Of a stretch of DNA of 64,000 bases, positions 9,090 to 17,800 are shown one piece after another. The notes under the pieces are model-generated. The model was not told the DNA's origin, ran no database searches, and saw only the letters and a list, made by a program, of their open reading frames with translations. Each line of letters starts with the position of its first letter. Position 1 is the stretch's first letter. The DNA is from JBGAWK01 sp044227665 (GTDB taxonomy: Bacteria > Bacteroidota > Bacteroidia > Chitinophagales > JADIYW01): the NCBI GenBank assembly GCA_044227665.1, contig JBGAWK010000002.1, positions 1 through 64,000 of the forward strand, in the 5' to 3' direction. The translations under genes were made by a program, and so were the position numbers.

Positions 9090-9821
9090 ATGAATACGCT
9101 ATGTATAGATATAGGGAACACAAACACTAAAGTGGGAATTTTTTCTGAAGGAAAAATTATTGAAAAGCAATTACTCAAAGATACTATGGATGCTACGCAT
9201 ACAGATGCACTTATTAGACAATACCATATTACAAAAGCGATACTTAGTGCTACAAGAGACTTTACCGAGGATCTAGAGATGATATTGGAGAAACTACCGG
9301 TATTTTATAGACTAAGTAATAGGCTAAAGTTACCATTTACTAATAAATATACCACTCCGGATACCTTGGGTAGGGATCGCTTGGCAGTAGTAGCGGCAGT
9401 ACAATCGCTTCATCCATATAGTAATGTGTTGGCAATAGATGTGGGGACATGTATTACTGTGGATGCTGTAGATAAAGAAGGTAACTATTATGGAGGAAGT
9501 ATCCATCCTGGATTGCAAATGCGCTTAAAGGCTATGCACCACTTCACTGGAAGGCTGCCAGAGGTGCATCTTCACGCCTATGATTCGCTGTGGGGAACGA
9601 GTTCGGAAACTTCTATATTGGCAGGGGCGGTATGTGGTGCTATAGCAGAAATTGATACCGTTATAGACCATTATCAGGGTCATTATGATGATTTAATCGT
9701 ATATATTACTGGCGGTGATATGGAATATTTTGTCAATAACCTTAAAAATAAGATATTTGCACATCCTGATTTGGTATTGAAGGGACTTTACGAAATTTTA
9801 GAATGTAATGCAAAGAAATAA
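9090..9821 (+). CDS. coaX: Type III pantothenate kinase
   Basis: A 243-residue ASKHA-fold kinase that phosphorylates pantothenate in the first step of coenzyme A synthesis. The phosphate-binding loop DIGNTNTKVGIF opens the protein, DVGTCITVD supplies the second motif with the catalytic aspartates, and GGSIHPG and ITGGD follow in the expected order. Length is normal. Its 3' end overlaps the start of the next outer-membrane protein gene by 14 bases, indicating a shared transcript of coaX, an outer-membrane protein and a TPR protein. Confidence 0.96.
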   Translation: MNTLCIDIGNTNTKVGIFSEGKIIEKQLLKDTMDATHTDALIRQYHITKAILSATRDFTEDLEMILEKLPVFYRLSNRLKLPFTNKYTTPDTLGRDRLAVVAAVQSLHPYSNVLAIDVGTCITVDAVDKEGNYYGGSIHPGLQMRLKAMHHFTGRLPEVHLHAYDSLWGTSSETSILAGAVCGAIAEIDTVIDHYQGHYDDLIVYITGGDMEYFVNNLKNKIFAHPDLVLKGLYEILECNAKK

Positions 9822-11211
9822 AATATTATGCTCCGCAGCTTTTTTGACACTGATATTGCCTGCTTTGGCACAAGAGCCATCACTATACTCCAGATATGGA
9901 TTGGGGATACCTATAGAAAATAACTTTGCACCCTCTGCACAAATCGGGGGACTAAATGCCGCATACCGTCATGCTGAAGGTGTAAATTATAATAATCCTG
10001 CATCATATACTGAGAATGCAGTCACTTCATTGGAGGTAGGCTTTACCGGCGTAGCTAAATTTGTCAAAAATTCTGACACACGACAGCGCTTGGGTGGGTT
10101 TCAGAATAGTTACCTTGCTATATCTTATCCTGTAAATAAATATTGGGCTATGAGTGCTGGATTAGTACCCTTATTCCATAAAGAATATATTATAAGAGAT
10201 ACCGTATTCCTAAATGATGAGTATAAAGTCAGAAAAGAATATGATGGTATAGGGAATATATATAACTTTTACTGGGGAAATGGTTTCAAATATAAAGGGG
10301 CAAGTGTAGGATTCAATATGGGATATATGTTTGGCAAAGTATCCAACTATAGCTTGGCTTATACTTTGGACGGCAACTTTATAGATAATGACGGCTATGC
10401 TACTTTTATCAACACAGACTTGAGAGTAAAGTCATTCACCTATAATTTGGGGGCGCAATATGAAGTGAAGATACATACAGACTCCAATGCCTACAATCAA
10501 GGTAAAAAGCCATTGTTTATAACCCTTGGAGTTTCAGGCTATCCCAGATATAGACTGGGTAAGCAATCAACTATAGACGACAAAGTACTTACGATAGATA
10601 ATTTTCTTCTTACATATAGAGGAAGTAACCAAGACTTAGAAGACTTTAATAAGGAAGTCATTACCGTAAATTCTGCCTATATAGATACGTTTAGCAATAT
10701 TCAGGATAAAAAAATCAGAGTAGAGATACCAGGTAAGATTAACATAGGAACTATGTTTACGGACAAAAAACATTATAAAGCAGGTATAGACTTTGGCTAT
10801 CAGCCTTGGAGTCGCTATTCTGGCTATGAAAATAATGATGCCTCTGTACTATATAATAGCTACAGGATAGGTATGGGGGGCGAATATTTACCTGCTATGG
10901 GCGCCAATAACGGGATATTTAAACGCTTAAAATATAGGATGGGATTCTACTACAACAAAACGAATGTTACCCTTCGTAATACGCCCATAAAAGAGTTTGG
11001 CATCAATTTTGGATTGGGCATACCCGTACTAATGCAAATACCAGATGAAAACGGATTTATGCAACGAACCAGCGTATATGCTTTCCACCTCGGGGTGGAG
11101 GCAGGAGCCAGAGGCACTACACAGAATCAGCTCATCAGAGAAAATTTTGTCAGGGTCAACTTTGGAGTCAACTTCAATGACAGGTGGTTCATCAGAAGAA
11201 AATTCTTATAA
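9808..11211 (+). CDS. Outer-membrane beta-barrel protein in coaX operon
   Basis: A 467-residue exported protein with signal peptide (ILCSAAFLTLILPALA, cleavage before QEPSLY). The mature N-terminus (SLYSRYGLGIP, then NNPASY) resembles FadL/PorV-like barrels of Bacteroidota, where an NPA motif marks the first strands; regular alternation and many glycine-aromatic strands continue to the terminal RRKFL. It may be a transport or assembly porin of the outer membrane, but the substrate is unknown. It overlaps coaX by 14 bases and is 19 bases from the TPR gene, so the three are likely coexpressed. The functional link to CoA synthesis is probably only positional. Confidence 0.7.
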   Translation: MQRNKILCSAAFLTLILPALAQEPSLYSRYGLGIPIENNFAPSAQIGGLNAAYRHAEGVNYNNPASYTENAVTSLEVGFTGVAKFVKNSDTRQRLGGFQNSYLAISYPVNKYWAMSAGLVPLFHKEYIIRDTVFLNDEYKVRKEYDGIGNIYNFYWGNGFKYKGASVGFNMGYMFGKVSNYSLAYTLDGNFIDNDGYATFINTDLRVKSFTYNLGAQYEVKIHTDSNAYNQGKKPLFITLGVSGYPRYRLGKQSTIDDKVLTIDNFLLTYRGSNQDLEDFNKEVITVNSAYIDTFSNIQDKKIRVEIPGKINIGTMFTDKKHYKAGIDFGYQPWSRYSGYENNDASVLYNSYRIGMGGEYLPAMGANNGIFKRLKYRMGFYYNKTNVTLRNTPIKEFGINFGLGIPVLMQIPDENGFMQRTSVYAFHLGVEAGARGTTQNQLIRENFVRVNFGVNFNDRWFIRRKFL

Positions 11212-11230
11212 TTATATTTTCAATTCAAAA

Positions 11231-12592
11231 ATGATAAAAACTTTTGTAATTCTTTTAGGATGGGTGTGTGGTCTTGCAGTATATGCGGGCACATGTCCGG
11301 ATGGTGGTAATATGGCGACAGAAAGAGATAAAAACTACTCGTTGTATAGAGAATTTTTTAAGCAAAAACAATATGGCGATGCACTACCCTATTGGAAGTG
11401 GGTGTATGCCAATGCTCCCGGAATTCGCAAGCAGACATATATTGACGGGGTAGATATGTACACTGCTGCTTATAAGGCTGCCGCAGACGAAGTCCTCAAA
11501 GCCAAATATTTTGACACCATAATACAAATATATGACAAGCGTATAGAGTGCTTCGGCGAAGCCTCGTTTGTGACAGGTCGTAAGGCATACGACATTGCAA
11601 CGCTCAAGCCGACAATAGGTGGATATAGCGATGCGAGAATATTGTACGAGAAAGCTTTTGCCCAAAATTACAATGAACTCACGCCATATATGTTTAATCA
11701 GTATATGAGTATATTATTGAATCTACGTGGTGCAGTTCAAGGTATAGATGATGCCTATGCCATAGAAAAATACAATGCTATCATCGCACAGGCAGATAAA
11801 AAAATTGCAGACCCTAATACAAAAGATGTCGCAGATTTTACAAAATTAAAATCAGACTTGGCTAATCTGTATGACCAATATCTCAAGCCTAAAGGGCCTG
11901 TAAAACCGTGGTATGACGGTATGACCGTATCAGAGCAGATAGCTATATTGAATACGCAACTGAAGAGCAATCCTGCGGATATCAAGAATGTGAAGGATAT
12001 ATATGATAAAGTGCGCCGTTCCAAAGACCTTCAGGACTCTACGATTCGCTCAGAAATAGAAATAGCGTTATTTAATATAGAGCCGAACACTGAATTGGCA
12101 ACATCCATAGGCTATAGATATTATACATTAAGTAAAAACTATAAAGAAGCTATTACCTATTTTTCCAAGGCTATGGACTTGGATACCTCTATGACAAACA
12201 AAGCGCAATATGCGATGACAGTCGCAGATTGTTATTATCGCCTGAATAAATTCACAGAATCTAGAGAAGCCGCACGTAGAGCAATATCTTACAACCCTAA
12301 TATGGGACAGGCCTATTATTGGATTGGCGTATTGTATGCATCTAGTGGCAAATTATGTGGTCCCGGTACCGGCTTCGAAAGCCAAAAAGTATTATGGCCA
12401 GCATTCGACTATTTTTATAAAGCAAAAGAAGTAGATCCCTCAGTAGCTGCAGATTGCGATAAATTTATTGCTGATTACAAGCCATTTTTGCCTTCAAAAG
12501 AAGATATACTAAAGAGGAAACTTAAAGAAGGCCAGCAGTATAATGTAGGATGCTGGATAAATGAATCTGGTACAGTAAGGGCTAAGAAATAA
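11231..12592 (+). CDS. Exported TPR-repeat protein
   Basis: A 453-residue protein starting at ATG 11231, chosen because it gives a proper signal peptide (MIKTFVILLGWVCGLAVYAG); the same frame is open further upstream inside the preceding gene. The first part is helical with a Lys/Tyr-rich opening (YREFFKQKQYGDALPYW). Two clear TPR units occur at about residues 305-375 (YKEAITYFSKAMDLD and FTESREAARRAISYNPN), followed by a short cysteine-containing tail. TPR domains mediate protein-protein contacts, so it may be a periplasmic partner of the barrel protein encoded just upstream. No enzyme motif is seen. Confidence 0.75.
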   Translation: MIKTFVILLGWVCGLAVYAGTCPDGGNMATERDKNYSLYREFFKQKQYGDALPYWKWVYANAPGIRKQTYIDGVDMYTAAYKAAADEVLKAKYFDTIIQIYDKRIECFGEASFVTGRKAYDIATLKPTIGGYSDARILYEKAFAQNYNELTPYMFNQYMSILLNLRGAVQGIDDAYAIEKYNAIIAQADKKIADPNTKDVADFTKLKSDLANLYDQYLKPKGPVKPWYDGMTVSEQIAILNTQLKSNPADIKNVKDIYDKVRRSKDLQDSTIRSEIEIALFNIEPNTELATSIGYRYYTLSKNYKEAITYFSKAMDLDTSMTNKAQYAMTVADCYYRLNKFTESREAARRAISYNPNMGQAYYWIGVLYASSGKLCGPGTGFESQKVLWPAFDYFYKAKEVDPSVAADCDKFIADYKPFLPSKEDILKRKLKEGQQYNVGCWINESGTVRAKK

Positions 12593-12900
12593 TAGGAAAC
12601 TCTAGGTCTTTATCTTTATTCCTCTCCCAAATTTGCTAGAATAGAACTATTTCTACTTTGCTGCAAAAATCGTTGAAAGTAAACTTGCAAAGTGTAAATC
12701 AATAGATTCAGCCAAGATGAATCATCTATTTTGATGAGTACTTACTTTAGAGCCAAATGAACATTATCATACTGAAATTCATTATTGCGGCAGCAAGGGC
12801 TTTGTGCCCATTGTGAGTATAAACACGCTAATTAATAATAGTAGAGTTACTAATATAGCCTAGAAAAAGAGGGCTGTATTAGGCGGAAATAGCTGTAGTA
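12593..12900. other. Intergenic gap between TPR gene and small exported protein gene
   Basis: No coding frame is supported in these 308 bases between two convergent genes. An inverted repeat, GATTCA (12705-12710) with TGAATC (12718-12723), has a 7-base loop and is extended by ATA/TAT-rich flanks. Near the far end a GCCTA...TAGGC pair flanks about 18 bases. Either could help end transcription, but neither has a clear poly-T tail. Confidence 0.35.
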
Positions 12901-13317
12901 TTAGGCTACTACCAATACGGAGGGTGAACAGAAAGACTTCATCATAGTATTCTCCAAGTATTGTTCTATATATATTTCATCTCCGGTCTTGGCATAATTG
13001 AGCACCTTTTGAATCTCGAACTGATTGAGTTTTACAAAACGCAGAAATATAGGTGGTTGGTTGGGTTTGTTGATATTGGTTTTTAGGATAAGGTTAAAAC
13101 TAACTTTCTTGTCCAAGCTATTTTCTACCGTAATAGTGCCTTTGAATTCTTTGCCTACAAAGGCACCGCTGACGATGGGCTTATTGTTAAATAGCACCTG
13201 TATGCAAGAATTAGGATTCTCCTGAGACGTAGTAGGAAAAGTATTGGGCAAATCCATAGCCGTAATGCTTCCTAGTCCTAGGAATATAGTGAATATGAAA
13301 AGGAATGTTTTTTTCAT
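12901..13317 (-). CDS. Small exported protein of unknown function
   Basis: A 138-residue protein with a clear signal peptide (KKTFLFIFTIFLGLGSITA). The mature part contains a probable beta-sandwich pattern (GTITVENSLDKKVSFNLIL) and two cysteines, one near residue 38 and one near 130, which could form a disulfide in the periplasm. No lipobox is present. The family is not recognised. It is a monocistron by position. Upstream, the heptamer TAGATAG is directly repeated at 13366-13372 and 13380-13386, which could be a tandem regulator site but is too short to press. Confidence 0.55.
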   Translation of the reverse strand: MKKTFLFIFTIFLGLGSITAMDLPNTFPTTSQENPNSCIQVLFNNKPIVSGAFVGKEFKGTITVENSLDKKVSFNLILKTNINKPNQPPIFLRFVKLNQFEIQKVLNYAKTGDEIYIEQYLENTMMKSFCSPSVLVVA

Positions 13318-13415
13318 AAAATTTATAATCTTTATCTAAATTTATATATAAACACATTCTATTCCTAGATAGTTCTTTGTAGATAGGAAATTTTTAACTT
13401 TTGATAAGAGAAAGC

Positions 13416-14717
13416 TTATAAACTTGTTAAAGTTTTAAAAACCAGATATACATTTAATATGGCAATTACAATCGCAACAAAACCTGCTAAAATTCTAATC
13501 CAAATAGGATTGACAAATTGATGCATCAGCCGCTTGTCGGAAGTGAAGATTACTAAAGGTATGATAGCAAAGCTCAACTGTAGTGATAGTACAACTTGAC
13601 TATATACCAGCATATCTGTGGTATGGCTGCTACCGGTGCTAAGCACTATGATTACGGCAGGTATCAATGCTATCAAGCGTGTTACGATTCTTCTAATCCA
13701 GGGCTTCAGGCGTATGTTCATGAACCCTTCCATCACTATCTGTCCAGCTATAGTACCAGTGAGTGTAGAGTTTTGCCCTGCCGCCAGCAGTGCTAGTGCA
13801 AAAACTGTAGGTGCCAGTGCACTGCCTAGTGTGTCTTCTAGAAGGATGTAGGCTTTGTCAATTTCATCTACATCGGTAAGCCCATGAATATGAAATGCCG
13901 ATGCTGCAAGTATCAGGATGGAAGCATTTATAAAAAAGGCAAGAAAGAGGGAGAAAGTAGAGTCTAAAGTGCCCCATTTTATAGCGTCTTTTTTTCCTGC
14001 TACATCCATATCATAAGCGCGTGTTTGGATGATACTGGAATGTAAGTAGAGGTTGTGTGGCATTACCGTTGCCCCCAAGATGCCTATGGCAATGAGCAAC
14101 ATGCCGGGATTGTTGAGGATTTCTGCCGTAGGTATCAAGTGTCTCGTAGCTTTTGCCCATTCTGGTGACGACAGTGCCAGTTCGTAAATAAAGCAACAGC
14201 TAATAATAAAAATCAATGAGATGATAATCATTTCCAGATAGCGAAACTTCTTTTCCTGCAAGAATAAGATGACAAATACATCAGCAGTAGTGATAAGGAT
14301 GCCTGCAATCAGAGGTATGCCAAAGAGTAGCTGTAAGGCTATGGCGGAGCCTATAAGTTCTGCCAAGTCTGTGGCAGCAATAGCTATTTCTGCTAGTATC
14401 CACAACAAGATATTGATAGGCTTGGGGAGCGAATTTCGGCATGCTTGTGCCAAGTCCATGCCTGTAGCTATGCCAAGTTTCAGGGCGAGGTGCTGCATCA
14501 GCATTGCGATGAGGTTAGAGATAAGTATCACGCTTAGCAGCGTATAGCCATATCTTGCTCCGCCCACGATATCTGTAGCCCAGTTGCCAGGATCCATATA
14601 TCCTACAGCTACCATCAGTCCAGGACCTACGAATGCAAGCCACTTCCTAACTATGGATTTACCCTTAGGTATAGGAATAGTTCTGTATGCTTCTGATAAG
14701 CTGTGATTATCTTTCAT
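13416..14717 (-). CDS. mntH: Nramp-family divalent metal (Mn2+/Fe2+) transporter
   Basis: A 433-residue polytopic inner-membrane protein with about 11 spans that imports Mn2+ (and Fe2+) with protons. Metal-coordinating residues are in place: DPGN at 42-45 in the first helix and MPH at 219-221 in the sixth (ATVMPHNLYLHS). A minus-strand box TATATTTG lies just upstream at 14733-14740. No Fur/MntR-like palindrome was evident in the short leader. Length and termini are normal for the family. Confidence 0.96.
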   Translation of the reverse strand: MKDNHSLSEAYRTIPIPKGKSIVRKWLAFVGPGLMVAVGYMDPGNWATDIVGGARYGYTLLSVILISNLIAMLMQHLALKLGIATGMDLAQACRNSLPKPINILLWILAEIAIAATDLAELIGSAIALQLLFGIPLIAGILITTADVFVILFLQEKKFRYLEMIIISLIFIISCCFIYELALSSPEWAKATRHLIPTAEILNNPGMLLIAIGILGATVMPHNLYLHSSIIQTRAYDMDVAGKKDAIKWGTLDSTFSLFLAFFINASILILAASAFHIHGLTDVDEIDKAYILLEDTLGSALAPTVFALALLAAGQNSTLTGTIAGQIVMEGFMNIRLKPWIRRIVTRLIALIPAVIIVLSTGSSHTTDMLVYSQVVLSLQLSFAIIPLVIFTSDKRLMHQFVNPIWIRILAGFVAIVIAILNVYLVFKTLTSL

Positions 14718-14732
14718 CTGGCTTTATGCCGA

Positions 14733-14740
14733 CAAATATA
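14733..14740 (-). promoter_or_regulatory. -7 box of mntH
   Basis: On the minus strand this is TATATTTG, a perfect TAnnTTTG match. It would give a transcript start near 14726, only about 9 bases before the ATG. No good -33 TTTG is seen at the usual distance. Confidence 0.55.
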
Positions 14741-14786
14741 ATGCTTGCAGACTGATATTGTTAAAATTTGAAGATGACAACAATGG

Positions 14787-17225
14787 TCAAGATTTTTTCT
14801 CCTCAGGTTTTTCTTTTTTTATATCAAAATCTATTGCGCCTTTTATTTTGTTTTTTTCTAAGACAAAAGATAAAAGATCCTCCACATTTTCGATGTAATG
14901 GAATTGTACACCCTTAATATATTCTACATTGATTTCTTCTACATCTTTTTGGTTAAGTGGACACATCACAATATGGTGTATGCCGGCACGCTTTGCTGCC
15001 AGTACTTTTTCTTTGATGCCACCTACAGGAAGAATTTTCCCTCTTAGCGTTATCTCTCCTGTCATAGAAAGATACGGTATGATGCGCCTCTGTGTAAATA
15101 GCGAAGCTAATGCAGAAAGCATAGCTATCCCTGCGGAAGGTCCGTCCTTGGGTATGGCGCCTTCTGGAACGTGGATATGGATGTTCCAGTCTGCGAAGGC
15201 TTCTTTGGGGATTCCTAAATCTTCCGCTTTAGATTCTAAAATAGTAAGGGCTGTACGTATGGACTCTTTCATGACATTGCCCAGATTGCCCGTAATATTT
15301 AATATACCTTTACCTTTGGTAGCTTTGGCCTCTATAAACAGGATGTCGCCACCTACAGATGTCCATGCCATGCCTATGGATACGCCCGCAGGCAAGTCAC
15401 GAGTGTATTCGTCATTATTGTATTTGGGCTTGCCCAAAATCCCCGAGAGCATATCCTTGTGAATGGTAAGCGACGAGGCTTCTTCCATAGCTATCTTCTT
15501 GGCTACATGGCGCATAAGCGAAGCTATCTGCCTATCCAGCTCTCTTACTCCCGATTCACGAGTGTAGTCGTGGATGAGGGCGGAAATCGTAAGCTTCGGA
15601 ATTTTTATCTGCTCTTTCTTCAGTCCATGCAGCTCTCGTTGTTTGCTGATGAGGTGCTTTACGGCAATCTCCGTTTTTTCCTCTACAGAATATCCGCTTA
15701 ATTGGATGATTTCCATGCGATCGCGCAAGGCAGGCTGTATGGTACTCAGGCTATTGGCGGTAGCTATGAACATGACCTTAGAAAGGTCATATTCCAATTC
15801 TAGGAAGTTGTCATAAAAAGTACTGTTTTGCTCAGGGTCTAGCACCTCCAGCAATGCCGAGGAGGGGTCGCCGCGGAAGTCTTTGCCTACCTTGTCTATC
15901 TCATCGAGGATGAATACAGGATTTGAGGACTGAACTTTCTTTAAGCTTTGGATGATGCGACCCGGCATTGCACCAATGTAGGTCTTACGGTGTCCGCGGA
16001 TTTCACTTTCATCATGCAGGCCACCTAGGGCTACACGTACATACTTCCTGTCTACGGCTTTCGCTACAGACTTACCCAAAGATGTTTTTCCTACCCCGGG
16101 AGGTCCTACGAAACACAATATCGGAGACTTCATATCTCCTTTTAGCTTGATTACGGCAAGATATTCTAATATTCTGTCTTTAATTTTGTCCAAGCCGTAA
16201 TGGTCATCATCCAATATTTTTTTGGCTCTATTCAGATTGAAATTATCTAGGGTGTGTTCATTCCATGGCAACTCCAGTACTAACTCCAACCAATTGAGAA
16301 TGACAGAATATTCCGCAGCGGCAGGATTTATGCGTTGTAGCTTATTTATTTCTTTGTCGAAGGTGTCAGAGACGGTCTTTCCCCATTTCTTTTCCTTAGA
16401 TTTTTCACGCATTCTGGCTATCTCCTGAGCAAACGTGTCACCGCCTAGCTCTTCCTGTATGGCTCGTAGTTGTTGGTGTAGGAAGTAATCTCTCTGTTGT
16501 TTGTCAATATCGTTTTTTGTCTTGGCGTGAATATTCATCTTCAATTCCAAAAGCTGAATCTCATTATGCAAATGCTCCAATACCTTTTGAATACGGTTTT
16601 CAATATTGGACAGCTCCAAGATTTCTTGCTTATGCTTATTGTCAATAGGAATATTTGAAGCGATAAAATGGGTAAGAAATTTTATGTTAGTTATGTTGTT
16701 TAACATAATTTTTGCCTCATTAGGCAAGTTGGGTGATAAGTCAATAATCTTTACGGCCAACTCCTTCATAGAAGTCATCAAAGCCTTGATTTGTTTTTTA
16801 TCCACGATGTCGTTTTCGGAGAGTAGGACTAGGGTGCTTTCTAAGAAATTTTCATTAGCCACACTTTCTGCCCACTCAAATCTTCTGATGCCTTGGATAA
16901 TAAGCGTATTGCCGCCATCAGGCATTTTTATCAATTTTATGATGCGAGCTATAGTACCTATCTTGTGCAGATCGCTAAATTCTGGTTCGTCGTTTTGAGT
17001 GTCTTTTTGCGTCACTACGCCTATCAGCTTGTTGCCTTTGTATGCCTTTTTGACAGCCCGAAGTGATTTTTCTCTACCCACAGATATAGGTATGACCACA
17101 CCTGGGAATAGTACATTGTTACGCAAAGGAAGTATAGGCAGAACCTCTGGTATCACTATATCATTATCCTGACTTTCTTCATCTATAGAAATAATCGGCA
17201 TCATGTCCATATCTTCGTCAAACAT
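14787..17225 (-). CDS. lon: ATP-dependent protease La
   Basis: A full-length 812-residue Lon, the cytoplasmic AAA+ serine protease that degrades misfolded and regulatory proteins. Order: N-terminal substrate domain (LPILPLRNNVLFPG, from residue 29), coiled coil, AAA+ module with Walker A GPPGVGKT and Walker B FILDEIDKVG, then the protease domain with the Ser/Lys dyad, Ser697 in DGPSAG and Lys740 in GGIKEKV. The C-terminal tail is Lys/Glu-rich. A minus-strand TAACTTTG box lies at 17259-17266. Opposite-strand open frames at 14929-15462 and elsewhere are shadows of its codon use. Confidence 0.98.
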   Translation of the reverse strand: MFDEDMDMMPIISIDEESQDNDIVIPEVLPILPLRNNVLFPGVVIPISVGREKSLRAVKKAYKGNKLIGVVTQKDTQNDEPEFSDLHKIGTIARIIKLIKMPDGGNTLIIQGIRRFEWAESVANENFLESTLVLLSENDIVDKKQIKALMTSMKELAVKIIDLSPNLPNEAKIMLNNITNIKFLTHFIASNIPIDNKHKQEILELSNIENRIQKVLEHLHNEIQLLELKMNIHAKTKNDIDKQQRDYFLHQQLRAIQEELGGDTFAQEIARMREKSKEKKWGKTVSDTFDKEINKLQRINPAAAEYSVILNWLELVLELPWNEHTLDNFNLNRAKKILDDDHYGLDKIKDRILEYLAVIKLKGDMKSPILCFVGPPGVGKTSLGKSVAKAVDRKYVRVALGGLHDESEIRGHRKTYIGAMPGRIIQSLKKVQSSNPVFILDEIDKVGKDFRGDPSSALLEVLDPEQNSTFYDNFLELEYDLSKVMFIATANSLSTIQPALRDRMEIIQLSGYSVEEKTEIAVKHLISKQRELHGLKKEQIKIPKLTISALIHDYTRESGVRELDRQIASLMRHVAKKIAMEEASSLTIHKDMLSGILGKPKYNNDEYTRDLPAGVSIGMAWTSVGGDILFIEAKATKGKGILNITGNLGNVMKESIRTALTILESKAEDLGIPKEAFADWNIHIHVPEGAIPKDGPSAGIAMLSALASLFTQRRIIPYLSMTGEITLRGKILPVGGIKEKVLAAKRAGIHHIVMCPLNQKDVEEINVEYIKGVQFHYIENVEDLLSFVLEKNKIKGAIDFDIKKEKPEEKKS

Positions 17226-17258
17226 ACTTTGTTGCGTTTAAAATTTTAAAAATAGGCA

Positions 17259-17266
17259 CAAAGTTA
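17259..17266 (-). promoter_or_regulatory. -7 box of lon
   Basis: On the minus strand this reads TAACTTTG, a perfect TAnnTTTG. It predicts a start near 17252 and a 27-base leader before the lon ATG at 17225. No matching -33 element is at the preferred distance. Confidence 0.5.
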
Positions 17267-17770
17267 ATACGACAAAATGACTGTCCTCATCAAAATATAG
17301 CACCGTATCCTAAAAAGTCAATATCTATGCCAAAGGGATATTTGTGGCTATGTGTCACATTTATTTTGGGTCGCTAATTAGATAGCGTTTAGATACAATG
17401 AAATGGATAATTATGTGTATGTGTTGTTTGTTTAGCCAAGCTCCTAATTAATTGATACGGCTTTTTGCCTATACAATATTGTCAGATTCCATATTTAGGC
17501 TACTTACAATCAAATATTTCTTTATGTAAGACCACTGACCTCTCCCGAATTTCGGTCAGAAGGAGGTGGTAAAAGAATAAAATATTTTATAACGCCAAAA
17601 AAAGAGATAGAACACAAAAAATATCATTAAAAAGCATAAGGAAAACCCAGTTTAGGACTATGTATGTACTAACGATTTATAGTAGGATTAAACCAAAAAG
17701 CCGAAAACTTTTTATCGTAATACGCCTCAAAAATTAACACCATATTTTAAATCTATTGCTTTGATTTTTG

Positions 17771-17778
17771 TACCTTTG
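17771..17778 (+). promoter_or_regulatory. -7 box of aconitase gene
   Basis: TACCTTTG is a perfect match to the Bacteroidetes -7 box and predicts a transcript start near 17785. That start excludes the in-frame TTG at 17768 and supports the ATG at 17801 as the real translation start. The -33 position shows only a TTTT. Confidence 0.65.
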
Positions 17779-17800
17779 CGCAAAATTTAATACTACTATC

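Larger units (their letters stand above)
17226..17800. other. Long divergent intergenic region lon/aconitase with a structured element
   Basis: This region of 575 bases holds no credible gene. It contains the lon and aconitase promoters at its two ends. In the middle, 17531-17570 folds well: outer ACCA/TGGT arms enclose a perfect 6-bp stem CTGACC (17535-17540) with GGTCAG (17554-17559), and a smaller CCGAA/TTCGG palindrome sits in the loop. The 3' side carries AAGGAGGTGG, a perfect Shine-Dalgarno-like stretch with no start codon close behind. It may be a small RNA or terminator. Confidence 0.5.

Noticed and set aside
11045..11230. Upstream extension of the TPR gene in the same frame
   Set aside because: It overlaps the end of the preceding outer-membrane gene and would bury the signal peptide that starts at 11231.
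13366..13386. Direct repeat TAGATAG x2 upstream of the small exported protein
   Set aside because: Seven-base AT-rich direct repeats are expected by chance in this composition; no promoter is aligned with them.
14929..16998. Several plus-strand frames opposite lon (up to 177 residues)
   Set aside because: They are antisense shadows of lon codons and carry no recognisable motif.
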